Shown here: in pieces, positions 14,726 through 28,099 of the stretch
How the letters are laid out: each line of letters begins with the position of its first letter
Position numbering within the stretch: the first letter of the stretch is position 1
DNA from: Cytospora piceicola
Lineage: Eukaryota > Ascomycota > Sordariomycetes > Diaporthales > Cytosporaceae
Assembly: GCA_023375675.1 (NCBI GenBank)
Contig: JALQBC010000009.1
Coordinates: 806,001 to 870,000 of the forward strand
Reading direction: 5' to 3'
DNA: 64,000 nucleotides
Program-made: the position numbers and the translations under genes
The notes under the pieces: model-generated
Told to the model about the DNA's origin: nothing
The model's input: only the letters and a program-made list of their open reading frames with translations
Databases searched by the model: none

Positions 14726-15299
14726 AGCCTCCTTTAGCGGTTTAAAGACCTAAACCGTTAAATATCCCCTTTTTAAGTAACTTTAAAATATAAAAGAAAT
14801 ATAAAATTATCGTAAAAACTTTAAACGAAAAACGACTAACTTTAACTTAAGCTTCGGTAAAGCTATATTTTAAACTTACTTTACTACCCGGTCCGTCTTC
14901 TTCCCCCGTATAAAAACTATTAGATAATTAACCTTAATCTTAACGTATATCGCCTATTTATCCGGTACGCCCTCCTTACTACTTTTTTACCTTTATATTA
15001 TACCGATCGATATAGGCTTATTAAGCTTAATATACCTTTATTACTTTAGTATACCGGAATTAATATTAACTATCGCTTATAGCTAGAAAGTATTTAATAT
15101 TTATAATCGGAACCTTTCCTTTACTATAAAGGTTTTATAAAAAGAGACTTAAGCGTACTAGAATTTTTAAGTTTACTATAATACAATTACGAAACGTATA
15201 TCGTTTAACGACTTAAGGTTAGGATTAATTAAGACTAAAAAGAACCGGGGTAATATTCCGGTTTTTTTATTCTTTAAGTTCCGGACTAATTTAACTACT

Positions 15300-16720
15300 T
15301 AAAGGTTAACGAATAGTTACTATTAAAAAAGACCGTAATATCTTTACGACAATGCTATATTTAAATAAGATCGGTATATAAAATTAAAGACTAAGGTAGC
15401 GTTAATTATTAAAAGAAAGATCTTAAAAAGTACTTCCCTTTTCGATACTTAGTAGAACGAGGCGCGGGAATATCGATTTAAAAAGTCCGAGAAACGATTA
15501 TTTAAAACAATAGCTCGCCGTAGCTAATATAGTAGTCCGGCTTACTTTATATACTAATCGGCCGAAAAGAGAGTCTGTATTATTATAGAGTGCTTTAAGT
15601 CCGTTTTTATTAAAGATAATTATATTACTTTTATAATATTTAATAAAGGAACTATTTAAGTAGTACTGCTTAATATCTTTTTAAGATACCGCGTCTTAAA
15701 ATATAATTGTTAGCGTTTTTAGCTAATATATATAGCTTAGTCTATATTCGAGCTTTCGGTAGTATATCTCGATATAAATCCTTAAAGTAGCGTTAAATTT
15801 ATCTTTTATTAGTAAGTAAGCGATATATCTTATAGTCGTTTAGTCTGTATATCTAATATAATTACCTCGGTTAATAAATTCTTTATACTCTAAAATCCTT
15901 ATTTAAAAGGTTTTTATAATTATAAAGTTATTATAGCTATTATTCCCGGAACGAAAGTAAACGGTATAAAAGGTCTTAAAGAACTTAGTCGAAATAAAAA
16001 GATATAAGCCGTTATTCTTAATTATATCTTAAAAAAAGTTTATAATAACTCTTCGGATATTAGTATTTTTTACTATAGTAATTTATTAGTCGGTATCGAC
16101 GATATAAGCTTTTTAATAAAGTTAGTCGTATTAAAAAAGATATTTTTACTTACCTTTAATATCGTTAACTACTTAAAAAATAAGCCGCTTTTTAATTAAG
16201 TCTAAATTTTAACTATTAGTGTTCGGCTTAGGTAGGTTATTCGGATCTCTTACTTTAAGTTAAGAGTTATTAATCTAAATCTCTTTTTAAAGGTACTAAG
16301 CGAAATAACGTATTCTTACTAATATAAGAGGGAATCTTAGTTTCTTCCTTTTTTAGAAATATCTTTTTAAATTATAAAGGCTAAAAAGGTATTTATAAAG
16401 ATTAAATTTAAAAATAAGGCGTTAGTAGGATATATAAAAGAAGAGTCCGGGGAAGTATTATTCGACTAATCCTTTAGCTATCTAATTACTTATATTTAAA
16501 GTTTTAAAGAAAAAAGGTCTGCTTAAGACTATTTCTTATATATAGAAAGGAGGGACTATATTCCGGAAAGCGTAAGCCCGGCTTTTCGTATTTAAGTTAA
16601 TAAAGTTAATAAAGCTAGTAATAAATAACTTTCTACTTATAGCTACCTTCGCGTTAGCTATATTCTTAACGTACCGAAGGGAACTTATTTTTATTTAAGG
16701 TAGATTTATATATTAAAGTT
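15300..16720 (+). pseudogene. RIP-damaged unknown coding segment inside gypsy-2, antisense to the element
   Basis: On the plus strand a frame of roughly 450 codons reads with only scattered TAG and TAA codons, of the kind RIP makes from CAG, CAA and TGG, and with a varied protein-like composition. It includes short runs such as NGIKGLKELSR, GIDDISFLIKL and EESGEVLF. It lies between the integrase and the 3' LTR, antisense to pol. I do not recognise a domain. It could be an extra retroelement ORF or part of a further nested element whose ends I did not find. Confidence 0.4.
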
Positions 16721-17249
16721 AATAAAAAAGATAGTAGGTATATATAAAAAGACTTTTTAAAAGGTAGGTAGGTAAATATATATAGGGTTTTAAAGGTAAA
16801 CGTTAGTAGTAAAAGGAAAAGAAGATAAAATCTTATTATAATAGATAAAGGTAAGGTTTTTATAAAGATTAAAGTTAACTAAACGGCCCTTTTTTAACGT
16901 AAAAGCAGATAGTCGGTAACAGAAAGTATACTACCGAAAGAATTTACTTTAAGTAAGTAAATTAACTAAGTAATTATATTACCCTTTAGTTCTTTATAAA
17001 GATAAATACTTTCTACCGGTAACTTAAAAAATAGTTTTATTTACTACTTATCGTTTAAGTATAATAAATTAAACGAAAACTTTTACTAGCTTAAAACGTT
17101 CTTTCCTTTTTTATTATAATAAGAAGGTACGCGGTTATAAGTAAATTAGCCGAGCTACTTACTTTTATTTTTTATTTAAACTTAAATACTTTTATTTTCG
17201 ATTTAATCTCCCCGATCTTTTTTTAACCTTAACCTTAAACTACTTTCTT

Positions 17250-18000
17250 CTTTAACCGATCTTTCTTTTCTTATACTTACTTTACTACCGTACTTCTTTT
17301 ATATATTTAAAATATCTTCTTCTTTTACTAGCATTAACCGTTTTTCGAAAGCGCGAGCTCTTTTTAAATAGCTTTTTTAAATCTACTTTTACGTTTTTAT
17401 TCGGCTTTTTATCGAGAATAATACCGTTTAACACCTTCTTATCTTTAAAGGTCTTAAGAGTATAAGGAATAACTTTAACGATTTTAGTAAAACTCGGAAC
17501 GATATTTTTAGTTATATTACCTTTTTTAAATATAAAGGTAAACTTAGTTAATATTATTACTAATAGGTAATTAAAAATATTACTATATTTATCGCTTTTA
17601 CCGACCGGCTTACTCCTTACCTTAATAACTTCGTTAAAACTAACAGATATAACTATTAGCTTTTTATAGTTTATCTTTTTAACAGACTTCTATTCGGAAA
17701 ATATATCGAACAGATTAAAACTCGAGCGGTAAGGTAGTAGGCTATAGTAATCGGATTTTTTAGCTACCGAAATCGGAATACTTATAACTATTATATTAAA
17801 GTTTTCGGTACCTTTTATATAAAGTATAAGAATAAAAACAGAGATCCGGTTCGATTATACATTAACTATCCTTTCTTCGAATATCTTTTCTATCTTAATA
17901 TCTATTTTAAAGCTTATATTAATTATATTTTTAAAGTTACCGTTATTAATTACGACTTTAATTAAGTAAGCCCGATTAACTAATTTAATAGTAAGATATA
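17250..18000 (-). pseudogene. Second unknown RIP-damaged coding segment inside gypsy-2
   Basis: On the minus strand, the same direction as the element, a stretch of over 110 codons (about 17,340-17,680) reads without stops and is rich in Lys, Val and Ile; one run is YKKLIVISVSFNEV. It lies downstream of integrase, where canonical Ty3/gypsy elements carry no ORF, though some carry an envelope-like or accessory gene there. No domain is recognised. The limits are approximate. Confidence 0.35.
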
Positions 18001-21000
18001 TAAAGTTATCCGATATAACTTAGCTATAGCTCGATTATCTTTCGCAGATCTTAAAAAGCGTAAGACTAAAAACGAGGTAGTTATACTAGTTAATATTACT
18101 AAAAAAAAACGGTCTTATTATAAGTAATAACTCGTAATACTAACAGCTATCCGAAGAAAACCGGATTTATAAAAAGAATACAGGAATAGAGTTAATTATA
18201 AAAGTATAGATCTAGCAAATAAATAAGTAAATAAATTTTCGTATCAAAGTAAATAAAATTTTTAATACCGGAATCGATACTTTTTCTCGAAAACTAAAAA
18301 CTAAAACTATAAGCAGCCTTCTTTTCCTTAATAGCTATACCTATAATATAAAGCTGCTTAAATAAACGTAATATAAATAAAATAGAAACTAAAAGAAATA
18401 GAATAAAAATAAAAAAAAAACTAAAAGTAATAAAAAGACGGTAGTAAAACAGAATACTAATAGTAAAAAACTATATTTAAACAGTCTTATAACAGATAAG
18501 CGATAGTTTATAAACGGTAAGCAAATTAATTAAATATTTTTAAATAGTAGAAACTAAAAGAAAAAGGAATAAGATAAGAATTAGTAATATTAAAGAAGTA
18601 AAGGTTTATAATAAATATCCTATAAAAGAGATATAAGGAAATTATTATCTTTAATTCGACGTGTTAAAATTTAAATAAACTAATTATCTTACTTAGCCTT
18701 TTTTTACTTAAATATCTCTTTTACTATCGCTTAAGTTTAAAGTCGAAAATTAAAAATAATTACTTCGTCCGGGTTATCGGAGTCGCTTAGATTATCTTCT
18801 TCCTCTATATTAGAAACTATAAGGATTAAAATCTTTAAAAGATTTTAAAATTAATTAAGGCTAAGTAAAGTAAAGATATCGAGTTTTAAAACTTAAAATA
18901 TATCGGTTATAAGTACTTTATCTTAATAAACTTTTAAAGGTTTTTTAATAGCTTTATAAATAAAAAGTAAGGAAACTAATAAAAGCTTATCGCTTAAAAA
19001 AAGAACTTATCTATCTTTACTTTAATCTTATAGTATTAGAATCTTTAGTTCTTAAAAACCTTAAGTATTTTAAATAAACTTTTTAATATTTTTAATAAAA
19101 AATATATTTTTAAAAAGGATCCTGTTAGTTATCTAAAGTCGATAAACGTACTTAAGCAGAACTTAATTAACGATAAATAGTCTCTTCTAACAATAAGTAA
19201 TCTTAACAGTCCTCGAATAAGACATTTTCCTTATATAGTTATAAACTAAAACTATATTACCTTTTTAAAGCCGGCTCTTTCTAATTAAACCTTAAAAGTT
19301 CGCTTTATTAACTACTTTCTATCGGTATATTATTACCGTTTCAATAGCGGTTTAAATATCTACTCTTTAGTTAGCTATAAATTAAATCCTTACCTCGAAG
19401 GCTTTTTAACTGCTTTAATTAGGCTTTTATAAAGCGACCCTTTATATAAGAATCTCGGTTTCTAAGGGAATTAATAGTTTTTATCTAAAAATAAGGTAAA
19501 AAGGTATAAAACTATAGAAATAGCGGATCGAGGTATAATTAATAAAGATTATAATCTTAAAGTACTACCGCTATAATATCTATTTATCTGTTATTTTAGT
19601 TAAAACGCTAGTAATAAAATAATACCCTTTTTCGACGATCTTTTAAGCTAAAGGATTATAAAGCGAAACCTAGATAAGAGGAATACTAAGTTATTTAATA
19701 GTAGCTTTAAACTCTTTTTTATTCTTTAGTCCTCCGTTAATATTAATAAATAATAAATATCTATAGGTAAAAATAATATCCTTTTAAAGGAACCTCCTTA
19801 TCGTTAATAAATCCGATTTCCTTATCGGTCTAGTAATTACGTATCCTATTAGATTATATCAGGCTTTAGTAAAAAATTAATAGCTTTAATTATTAGGTAT
19901 ATATTAAATATTAACTTTAATCTTTTCGAATAGTCGTTCGAAAACTATAAGATAAACACCTTTACTTTAAAGTTTTAAGTTATATTTATTATATTTAAAA
20001 TAAGTTTAAATAGCTTCGGTAACGTTTAACTAAAGCTATCTTTAAAAATATAATCCTTTAAGCTTAGCGAATATTATATTACGGTTTTTATATCCGAATT
20101 TTTTATAATAATCTCGGAGAATTTTCCGTTAAAAGTCAGGATTATTAATAACACGCCGGTATAAAAGCTTTTTCTTTTTTTATTTTTAAAAGGTATAATT
20201 AATTACTTAATATTTTAACGCTTTATTCTTAAATCGTTTAACAGCTTATCTCTATATCCCTTAAAGAATAATACCGGTAGTAAAGAACCTTACGTACTAT
20301 AGAGATTTATCGAATTAAATTAACTTCGGGTTTAAGATTTTTTCTATTAGTATTATATTAATTTAAGTATTATACTAGTCGTTAAAGTCTCCTTCCGGAT
20401 CTTTAGCTAAAGCTTTAAAAATTAGTAGCCGAGAAAGTATATCGGCAATAAGATTTTTCGTCTCGGGAATATATTTAATAATAAAGTCGAAGATCTTAAT
20501 AATAGCGATTTAATAACTTACTAAGGCGTTTAAAATATCCGATATCCCTTTATTAATTTAATTAATAAGAACTTATATATCTGTTTTTAAAATAAAATAA
20601 TATTTAAAGAGATATTAATAAAGTTATCGAAAAACGTAAAAAGCTACCCGATACTTTCTTTTCGTAGTATTATACTTTTACTTAACTTAAGTTTAAAAAC
20701 TACTTTCGAAGCAAACTAGTCTTTAATATCCTTCGACCTCTTATATTAAAGCGGCTCTTTATTTAACTAAACTAATATCGATTATTAAAATAATAGCTCC
20801 GGTACCGGGCGAGTAATTAATCCCGATAATAACCGGTTTATTAACTAACGTATTAATTAACTTTTTTATAGCGATCTATTAAGCTTTTTTTTATCGAAAC
20901 AAAACGTTTTTCTTTATTAGATTATAAAATAGTTAAACAATAATAACAAAGTTTTAAATCTAATAGTTATAATAAACAACTATTCTTAAAAATAATCGGA

Positions 21001-24000
21001 GGTTTTTAAAATTATTATAAACTGTTTAACCTTTAATCTTTTAGATCTTCTTTAGTTAAAAAGAACGCCCGATCGATCTATATACATAACCGATAATATC
21101 TACTCGCCTTCGATACTATTTAGATTTAATACCCGAAATTATCGCTTTTATAAGCTCGGTATTAAAAAGGATTTAATTAAGGTTATAAATATATTCTATA
21201 ATATAACGGCAAATACCCGGGAGCTCTTTTAGTATTTTATCCGAGTAAGTTAACTCCGGACCTTTAATAACGATATCGTTAAAGAAAGCTTAATAAATAT
21301 AAAGAATTAAGTCGTATAATAATCAGACTATAATCCTTATAAATTAAGTAACAGAGTTTATTACCTTTATCGGTAAAGTATATATCCGGAAAAGACTTAA
21401 AAGAGTAGTAAAGGTTATTATATCCCGACTATTCGAATAAAGTTTAACTTAATTATACTTAAAAAAAAAGTCGAGGAAAAATAAAATCTTATATATCGTA
21501 AACTCTTTAAAGAATTAATCAGCTGCTAACGGTATAAAAACGTCTTTAATCGTAAACGTATTATATTTCTAGGTATTATTAATAAAACAGAAACTACTAT
21601 TTTTCTTCTAAACTAAAAACTAACAATTACAGTATAAGCTATAACTATTTTCGATAATCTGTCTTTTTAAGCGTTTTTTAAGTAGCTTTAAAGTTTTCGA
21701 TTTAAAAGTATAAAGGATCGGGATATTCTTTAACTAAAAGACGTTATAAGGAACGGTTCGAATAATTTAAAGAAAAGTAACTTCTTTAATAATTTCCTTA
21801 ATCTCGAACTAATTCTATACTAAACTCTTTTCCCGGTTAATTAATATATACCGGAATATCTTTACTTTAGCTAGATTAAGATTATTATAATTAGTTTTTA
21901 ATATTTTCTTCTATCTCTTTTCCGTTAATCGGCTTTTAAGCTCGATATCCGAAAACTTCGGCTAAATCTAAGAGTTATATTTACTAAATAGTAACTTAGC
22001 TTAATTAGCCTTAACCGTTTTAACTCTCTTTACTTTCTATATCGGATCTCTTTTTAAAACAGAGCTATCCGGTTTTAAATTATTAACCGGCTTAACTTTA
22101 AAGGTAACTCTTTTATAAAAGGTATTAACTATCCTTATTATCTTTTTAATAGCCTAACGCGTTTACTTTTAAAAAAAAGGTAAGTTAAAACCTTTTTTTT
22201 ATAGTTTTTTAGTTTATCGCTTATACTAACTATAAAAGTAACAGTAGTTTTCTTTCTATTAAATAAAGAGGTATATATCTATAAGTTCTATTTTAACTAC
22301 TTTAAATACTACTAAAACAAATATAAGTATATCTTTATCGGATAAAGAAAAGACAGGAATATTACTTAGTTCGAGTTAGTCGGAAACTTAAGTAAGGACG
22401 TTTTTATTACTAATAACGCTACGCTTTTCGGAAGTACGACTGTTAAGCTTTAGTTTTTTTTAAGCTTACTTTCCGAATAAGAGTTAACTTAAATAAAAGT
22501 TTTAAGCTTACCTTTTACTATAACAACTAGTTTAGTACTACTAAAACGAAAATTAGCTTTAAGTAAGTTATTAGGCGAATATTTAAAAGTAAGCTTTATC
22601 TAAAAGATAAATAGTATTCTAAGAAAGATATTATAGTTTATCTTCGTAATTCTATCTTTTACTACGTAAAAAACAACTTACTTATAATAACTTCCGATTT
22701 AAACTAGGGTTTTAAAGACGTTTAAAAAGTTAATCTTTCCTTTATCGTACGTTCGGGAACCGATATCGGTTTAAATAACCGGAAGTCTATACTTATCGTA
22801 AATACTTACTTTTAAAAGGTTAAGTTCGGCTCCGGTATCGAGTATCGATAGCTAAGTATTACTACTTTTAAATCCGATTCGGATAGTAAAGTAATAAACC
22901 GGAACGATACTCTTTTAAAGTTTCTCGGTATAAGTATTTATATTAATAATTCCTTAACGAAAATATACTTTAATTATATTAATTCGAGTATTAAAAACTT
23001 TTTAGTTTTTAAAGAAAAACTTAATCGAGTTAAGACTAAGCTAGTCTTATTATAAAGACTTATCCTTCTATCGGACTACTATTACGTTTAAAGCTTCGGG
23101 TTAATTATTTACTCTGTTATTCGGGTTTTAGCTCTTTTTATAATTAAAATAAATAATCTTTATCTTATTATCTTAAAGTATTTAAATATAATAAATAATA
23201 CTATCTTTAAAGTCGAGACGTATTTAAAGAATCTTATCTTAAGTATATTCTTTAAAAGTATAAAAGAACCGATTAATTAATATTTTTTTAAAGTTCGGGA
23301 TAACGTTTTATACTTTTATTTATAGGTTTTCTTTTAAAGGCGGCTAATTAATATTATTCTTTTTAGCCTTTTCTTTAGCTTAGTTTTTAAATATCGGAAC
23401 ACTTTAAGTAACAGTTTTTAAAACTTCGTTTTCGACTTAAGTAATCCTTCGCCTTTTAATAATACTATCGTTAACTTAGGCTTAATTATTAGCGTTAAAA
23501 ACTTTTCTTTACTCTTCGATATTAAAAATCGTCGTCAGAAAGGTAGTAATAGTTAGCTTTTTAAACGGTATATATCCGGAAAACATATTTAAAATACTAC
23601 CTTAATTAATAACCGCTTAAATCGACCCGATATTCGTATTATCGCTATTAAAGTTATTTATAAGATTATAAAGTAGCTTACCGATAATATACTTAAAATT
23701 ACTTCGAAATCGGGGTTTACGTTTAACTAAAATTCTATACCTTTTAACCGTAAGTATTTAGTTTTAATTATCCTAGGCCCGAAGTTTTAAAGTTATTAAA
23801 ACGATTTAAAAAGCTTTTACTCCTTTCTTATTACAGTACTAACTAATTAAGTTTACCCGAACTAGCTTTCCTTTACTTTCGAAGACTTCGTTTTTCGTTT
23901 TAATTACTTAAAGTATTTATTTTAAATCTAAACAGAAGAGAATACCTTCCCTTTTTAGCTTTTTAAGTAAAAAGTATCGATTAACGTTATAATTATTCCG

Positions 24001-26295
24001 TTTATATTTATAATAGAGTTTTTTAGTCTTATTTTTCTTAAACTAATTAACCTTTATCTTATAATAATAAATATAAGTAGTAAGGTCTTACTTATTAATA
24101 TATTCTCTATTAGCTACGTATTTAGTAATATTATTAAAGCTAGTCGAGAAGGTAGGATTTTAAATCTAGTCCTTTAATAAAACACTTTTAAGTAATTAGC
24201 GATAATTATATAATCGGGCCTTAACCTTTTCGTATATTTAGTTTCGGATATTATTAATGTTTTATTAAAAACAGGAGTTCTTTTAACTAATTTCCTTTTA
24301 AAGGTCTGTATTATTAATCTTTAAGTTATCTAGTTATTTAAAAAGATCTTTATACTAATCGTCGGATATAACTAAAAGACTAATACTAGCTTAAGGGTCC
24401 GGGTTTTACTTATTAAAGATCTTAAGGATTACGGCTTAAGTATAGAATTAAGTAGTCTTATTTTAAGGAGTAAGATCCTTAAAAAGGAGAGCCGGCATAA
24501 GATCCGGTTAATAAGTTTATAGAGTTATTACCGGAAGGATAAGATTTCGTCTCTTCCGGTTATTATAAATATTATATCCGGATATCTTCTTATCGCGCTT
24601 TTCTTTATATTAGACGATTAAATAAAGCTTTAAAAGATTATTTATTAAGTAAAGCTAAGATTAGCCTTTTAAAGAATTTTCTATAACCTTAAGCTCGGTA
24701 CGTAATCTTTTAATTTAAAAAGTAAAGAGTTTATTTTAAAATTCTATCTAAGTTTAATAATCTCGCTTCCCGGCTTTTATAAGAAGTTAATTATACTTTA
24801 AGATAACGAAACGAAGTAACTTTAAAAAGTTAATAATATAAGTAAAGATAAAAGCTCTTTTTTTTTAATCCGGGGTATAAAGCTGTTAGCGATTATAGCG
24901 TCTATACGTTTATTTTAATTATTTCTTTTAATTAGCCTAAGTTTAAGCGTTCGATATCTATATCGTAAAGTCCGTTACTATCTCTAGTCTTATAACTATC
25001 GTCTTTAAAATCTTTAAAGTATATTAATTAGAAATCTTTAGAATCGAACGAATAATATTATAACGTTTAAGATAATCGGTAATATTAGTATCGTCGAAAG
25101 GCTTAAAACTAAAGGCTTAAATTTTTTCGACCGATAGAATACTAATAAACAGGCTTAGGTATTATATTAGTAGGGGAGCTAAAAAGGGATACGCCGGTAT
25201 TTAAGGTTAATTAAAAGGTATAGAGGTCTTATTAGTCTTTTTTCTTAAAAGAGTAGAAAAGGTTAGTTAATCTTTTATCGATATTTTCTTTCTTTATCTT
25301 TTATTCGGACGATTTAGTTTCTCTTATCCTTTTCCTTTCGACGTTCCTTTCGGTTTATCTTTAATTTTTATCTTTTTATTAGTCGCTTAATTAAACTTAT
25401 CGATACGGTTAACTTTACTATATAATATTAAATTATTATTTAAGACAGATAAAAGTGTTTAATATACTACGACTATAAACTCGGAAGAAAAAGATAAAAT
25501 AAAAGAATATACTAAACCTTTTTTTCTATCGGTAAAGTGCTAAATAAAACCTAAAGATACTTAATTAATTTTAAGTTTACCGGAAAAAGTACTTAATATA
25601 AGTCCGGGATAATAGTAATAAAGATAGATAAACGTTAGTTACCTCGATATTTATCGGAATAAGAAAAACACTTTAAATAAGATATTTTAAGAAATAAAAC
25701 GTAAAATAGATTTAATTAATACTATTATTAAATAATATAATTATCGCGATAATCTTTCTCTTCCTTAAGCTTTTTAAAAAACCTGTCTTTTCTATTAGTT
25801 AACCGTTTAGCTATTTATACGTAATATTTTCTAAGTCTTTTAAAAAAGAAACAGCTTAAGACTTAGATTTTTAATTTAATTAGTATAATACCGGTAAACC
25901 GTAAGGTTATATTTAACCGCGGGGACTCGCTTCCCTTTTATATTTCTTCGTTTTAAATAAGTATTCGGTTTAATAATAGGTAAAAAGACCTTTTCTTTTA
26001 TAAGCTTATCTTTATAACGTCGTCGATTTATCGTATATTATAATAAAAATAGAATTAATCGGTAAAATTCGGTATTAAGCGTCGCGGCTCGAGTATTTAC
26101 CTCGCTTCCCTTAGTCTATACTCTTAATATTTAATAGTTATAAACCTCGGTTCCGGTAAGTCTTATACTTAAACGGCTTAAAGGTATATAGTTTTAAACG
26201 TCGATATATTCCTTAAAATATCTTTAGTTTAATTAAATTAAAGAATTTAAAAAAGCCGATAAAACCTATATTCGATTTATAAGGCAGATACTAAA

Positions 26296-26598
26296 TATCG
26301 CAAAGGCGAGTAACCCTTATAAAAGACTAAAAGCTACCGGCCTTACTACGTTAAGGTTAATTAAAAGTAAGCCCGAAGGCTTATACTTTCGAATAACTAT
26401 CGGCTATAGAAATAAAAGCAGAAAGACGAAAAAGATAATATTTAAGTTTAATTACGTCGGGATAAGTATAGGTAGTAAAACTTCGTTATATATTGTTCTT
26501 ATCTAAATAAAAAGAGTAATTAAAACAAGCACTCGAAATACCTTTTAAAAGATACCGACGTAGGGTTAGTGGGTCTGGTACTACTAGCCACTACGTTA
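26296..26598 (-). repeat. 5' LTR of gypsy-2
   Basis: The segment is 303 bp and pairs with 14423-14725. On the element's strand the bases just inside read TTTAGTATCTGCC, which could be a RIP-altered tRNA primer site of the TGGTATC type. That assignment is only suggestive. Confidence 0.9.
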
Positions 26599-28099
26599 AT
26601 AAGAACTTATACGACTAGTTAAATAAGACTTAAAGTAATCTTTAAAAACTAAATCTTAGCCTTTATAATTTCCGTCTTTATCCCTATAGCCGTTTCCTTT
26701 ATTATATAAATAAAGACTATAACCGTTTAATTATACTTTCTTTTCGAATCTGTCGAATTTTATATATAACTTATAATAATCGTATATATATCGATATTAA
26801 TTATACCTTTAAGTTCTTTTAAAATATAATATTTTTTTTATAGATAAGATAAAAGGTTAAAAATTATATTAAGGAATACGTTATTTATAAACTTCGTAGT
26901 ACTTTTAAGTATCTTTCTTTCGGTAATCTATAACCGATTAATACTTTTTAAATCTTTTTATTAGTACTATATTTCGATTTCTCTATAAGTTTACTAGTTT
27001 TTATAAAAGGTAATAACTACGTTTTCTTTATTACTTATAAGACGTTTAAGTTTATTAAAGGTTTTATTAGTAAAACTATATTTAACGTAAAAGATTAAGT
27101 TAAGCTTTATATTAAGTATATTTATTTTAATTAAGACTTACTAAACGTTTTTATTATTAATATAAACGGTAAGTTTATAATAGTCCTTTAGCAAGGTTTA
27201 TACTAAGCCGTAAGTATCGATATTTATATAACTATAGCTAACTATCTTATTATAAATAAATAAGCTAAGTAAATAGTTTAAACTATAACTTTAAGCTTTA
27301 TATTATACGTTAAGGCTTTATAAGATTCTTTATCTTAAGAACGCCGGTTACTTTACGTTTTATATATATTAAATACCTTATAGTTAATATCGATAAAGCA
27401 GATTTTATATATTATACTTTATAAATAACTTTTTTACAGTTTCCTTTTTTTATTTAAAAATCTATTATATAAGTTTAGTTATTAATAGTAAATCGTTAAG
27501 GAAAAAACAGTAAAGTATTTAAAAATCGTATAAGCTTATATAAAAATATATTATAACACGCGATATTATAAACTATTTAACCTTGATAAAGATAACTACG
27601 TTTATATTAAGCTAGTTAAAAGAGCTAACTAAGGTTATAAATTCGACTATTAAATTAAGCTGTCTTTTAAATAAGCCGGTTTTTATTATATTCTTAATAA
27701 ACTTAGCCTTTTTAAGTATTATATTAAACTTCTTTACTAATTAAAATAGAACTTTAAAATCTTTATCGAACATCTTATCCTTACTTTATCTACGTAAACT
27801 AAAGCTACTTTTTTAAGTTTAAGACTAATTATAACAAATAAAGAGTAAAAATTTATTATTAAAGCTATTATCGGCTATAGTTAAATATAAAAGCCCGGTA
27901 ATAAGGTTAAATCTTTTTATTATAAAGTTAAGTAAATAAACTATAACGGTATAACTTAAAAACTATATTTTAGCTTTATTTATAATATTTTAAAGCTTAT
28001 TAAAACCTACCGATAAGACTATTATATCTTACGTTTTTATAAATAACTTACTTTTAGTAATTATTATCTCTTATTATATTAAAGAATATTAATTTAAAA

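Larger units (their letters stand above)
14423..26598 (-). mobile_element. Large Ty3/gypsy retrotransposon (gypsy-2), minus strand, RIP-inactivated
   Basis: Two 303-bp LTRs bound a 12.2 kb element. A possible 4-bp target copy, ATAA, is present at 14419-14422 and 26599-26602. On the minus strand, reverse transcriptase reads at about 21,100-21,800 (FFNDIVIKGP, the FxDD box damaged). The end of RNase H is at about 20,400-20,500 (KNLIADILSRL) and the integrase core at about 19,500-20,050 (GYVITRPIRKSD). Gag and protease should lie between about 22,000 and 26,200. The pol order fits Ty3/gypsy. About 4.6 kb between integrase and the 3' LTR (14,726-19,300) is extra and holds coding-like sequence on both strands. 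Confidence 0.85.
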
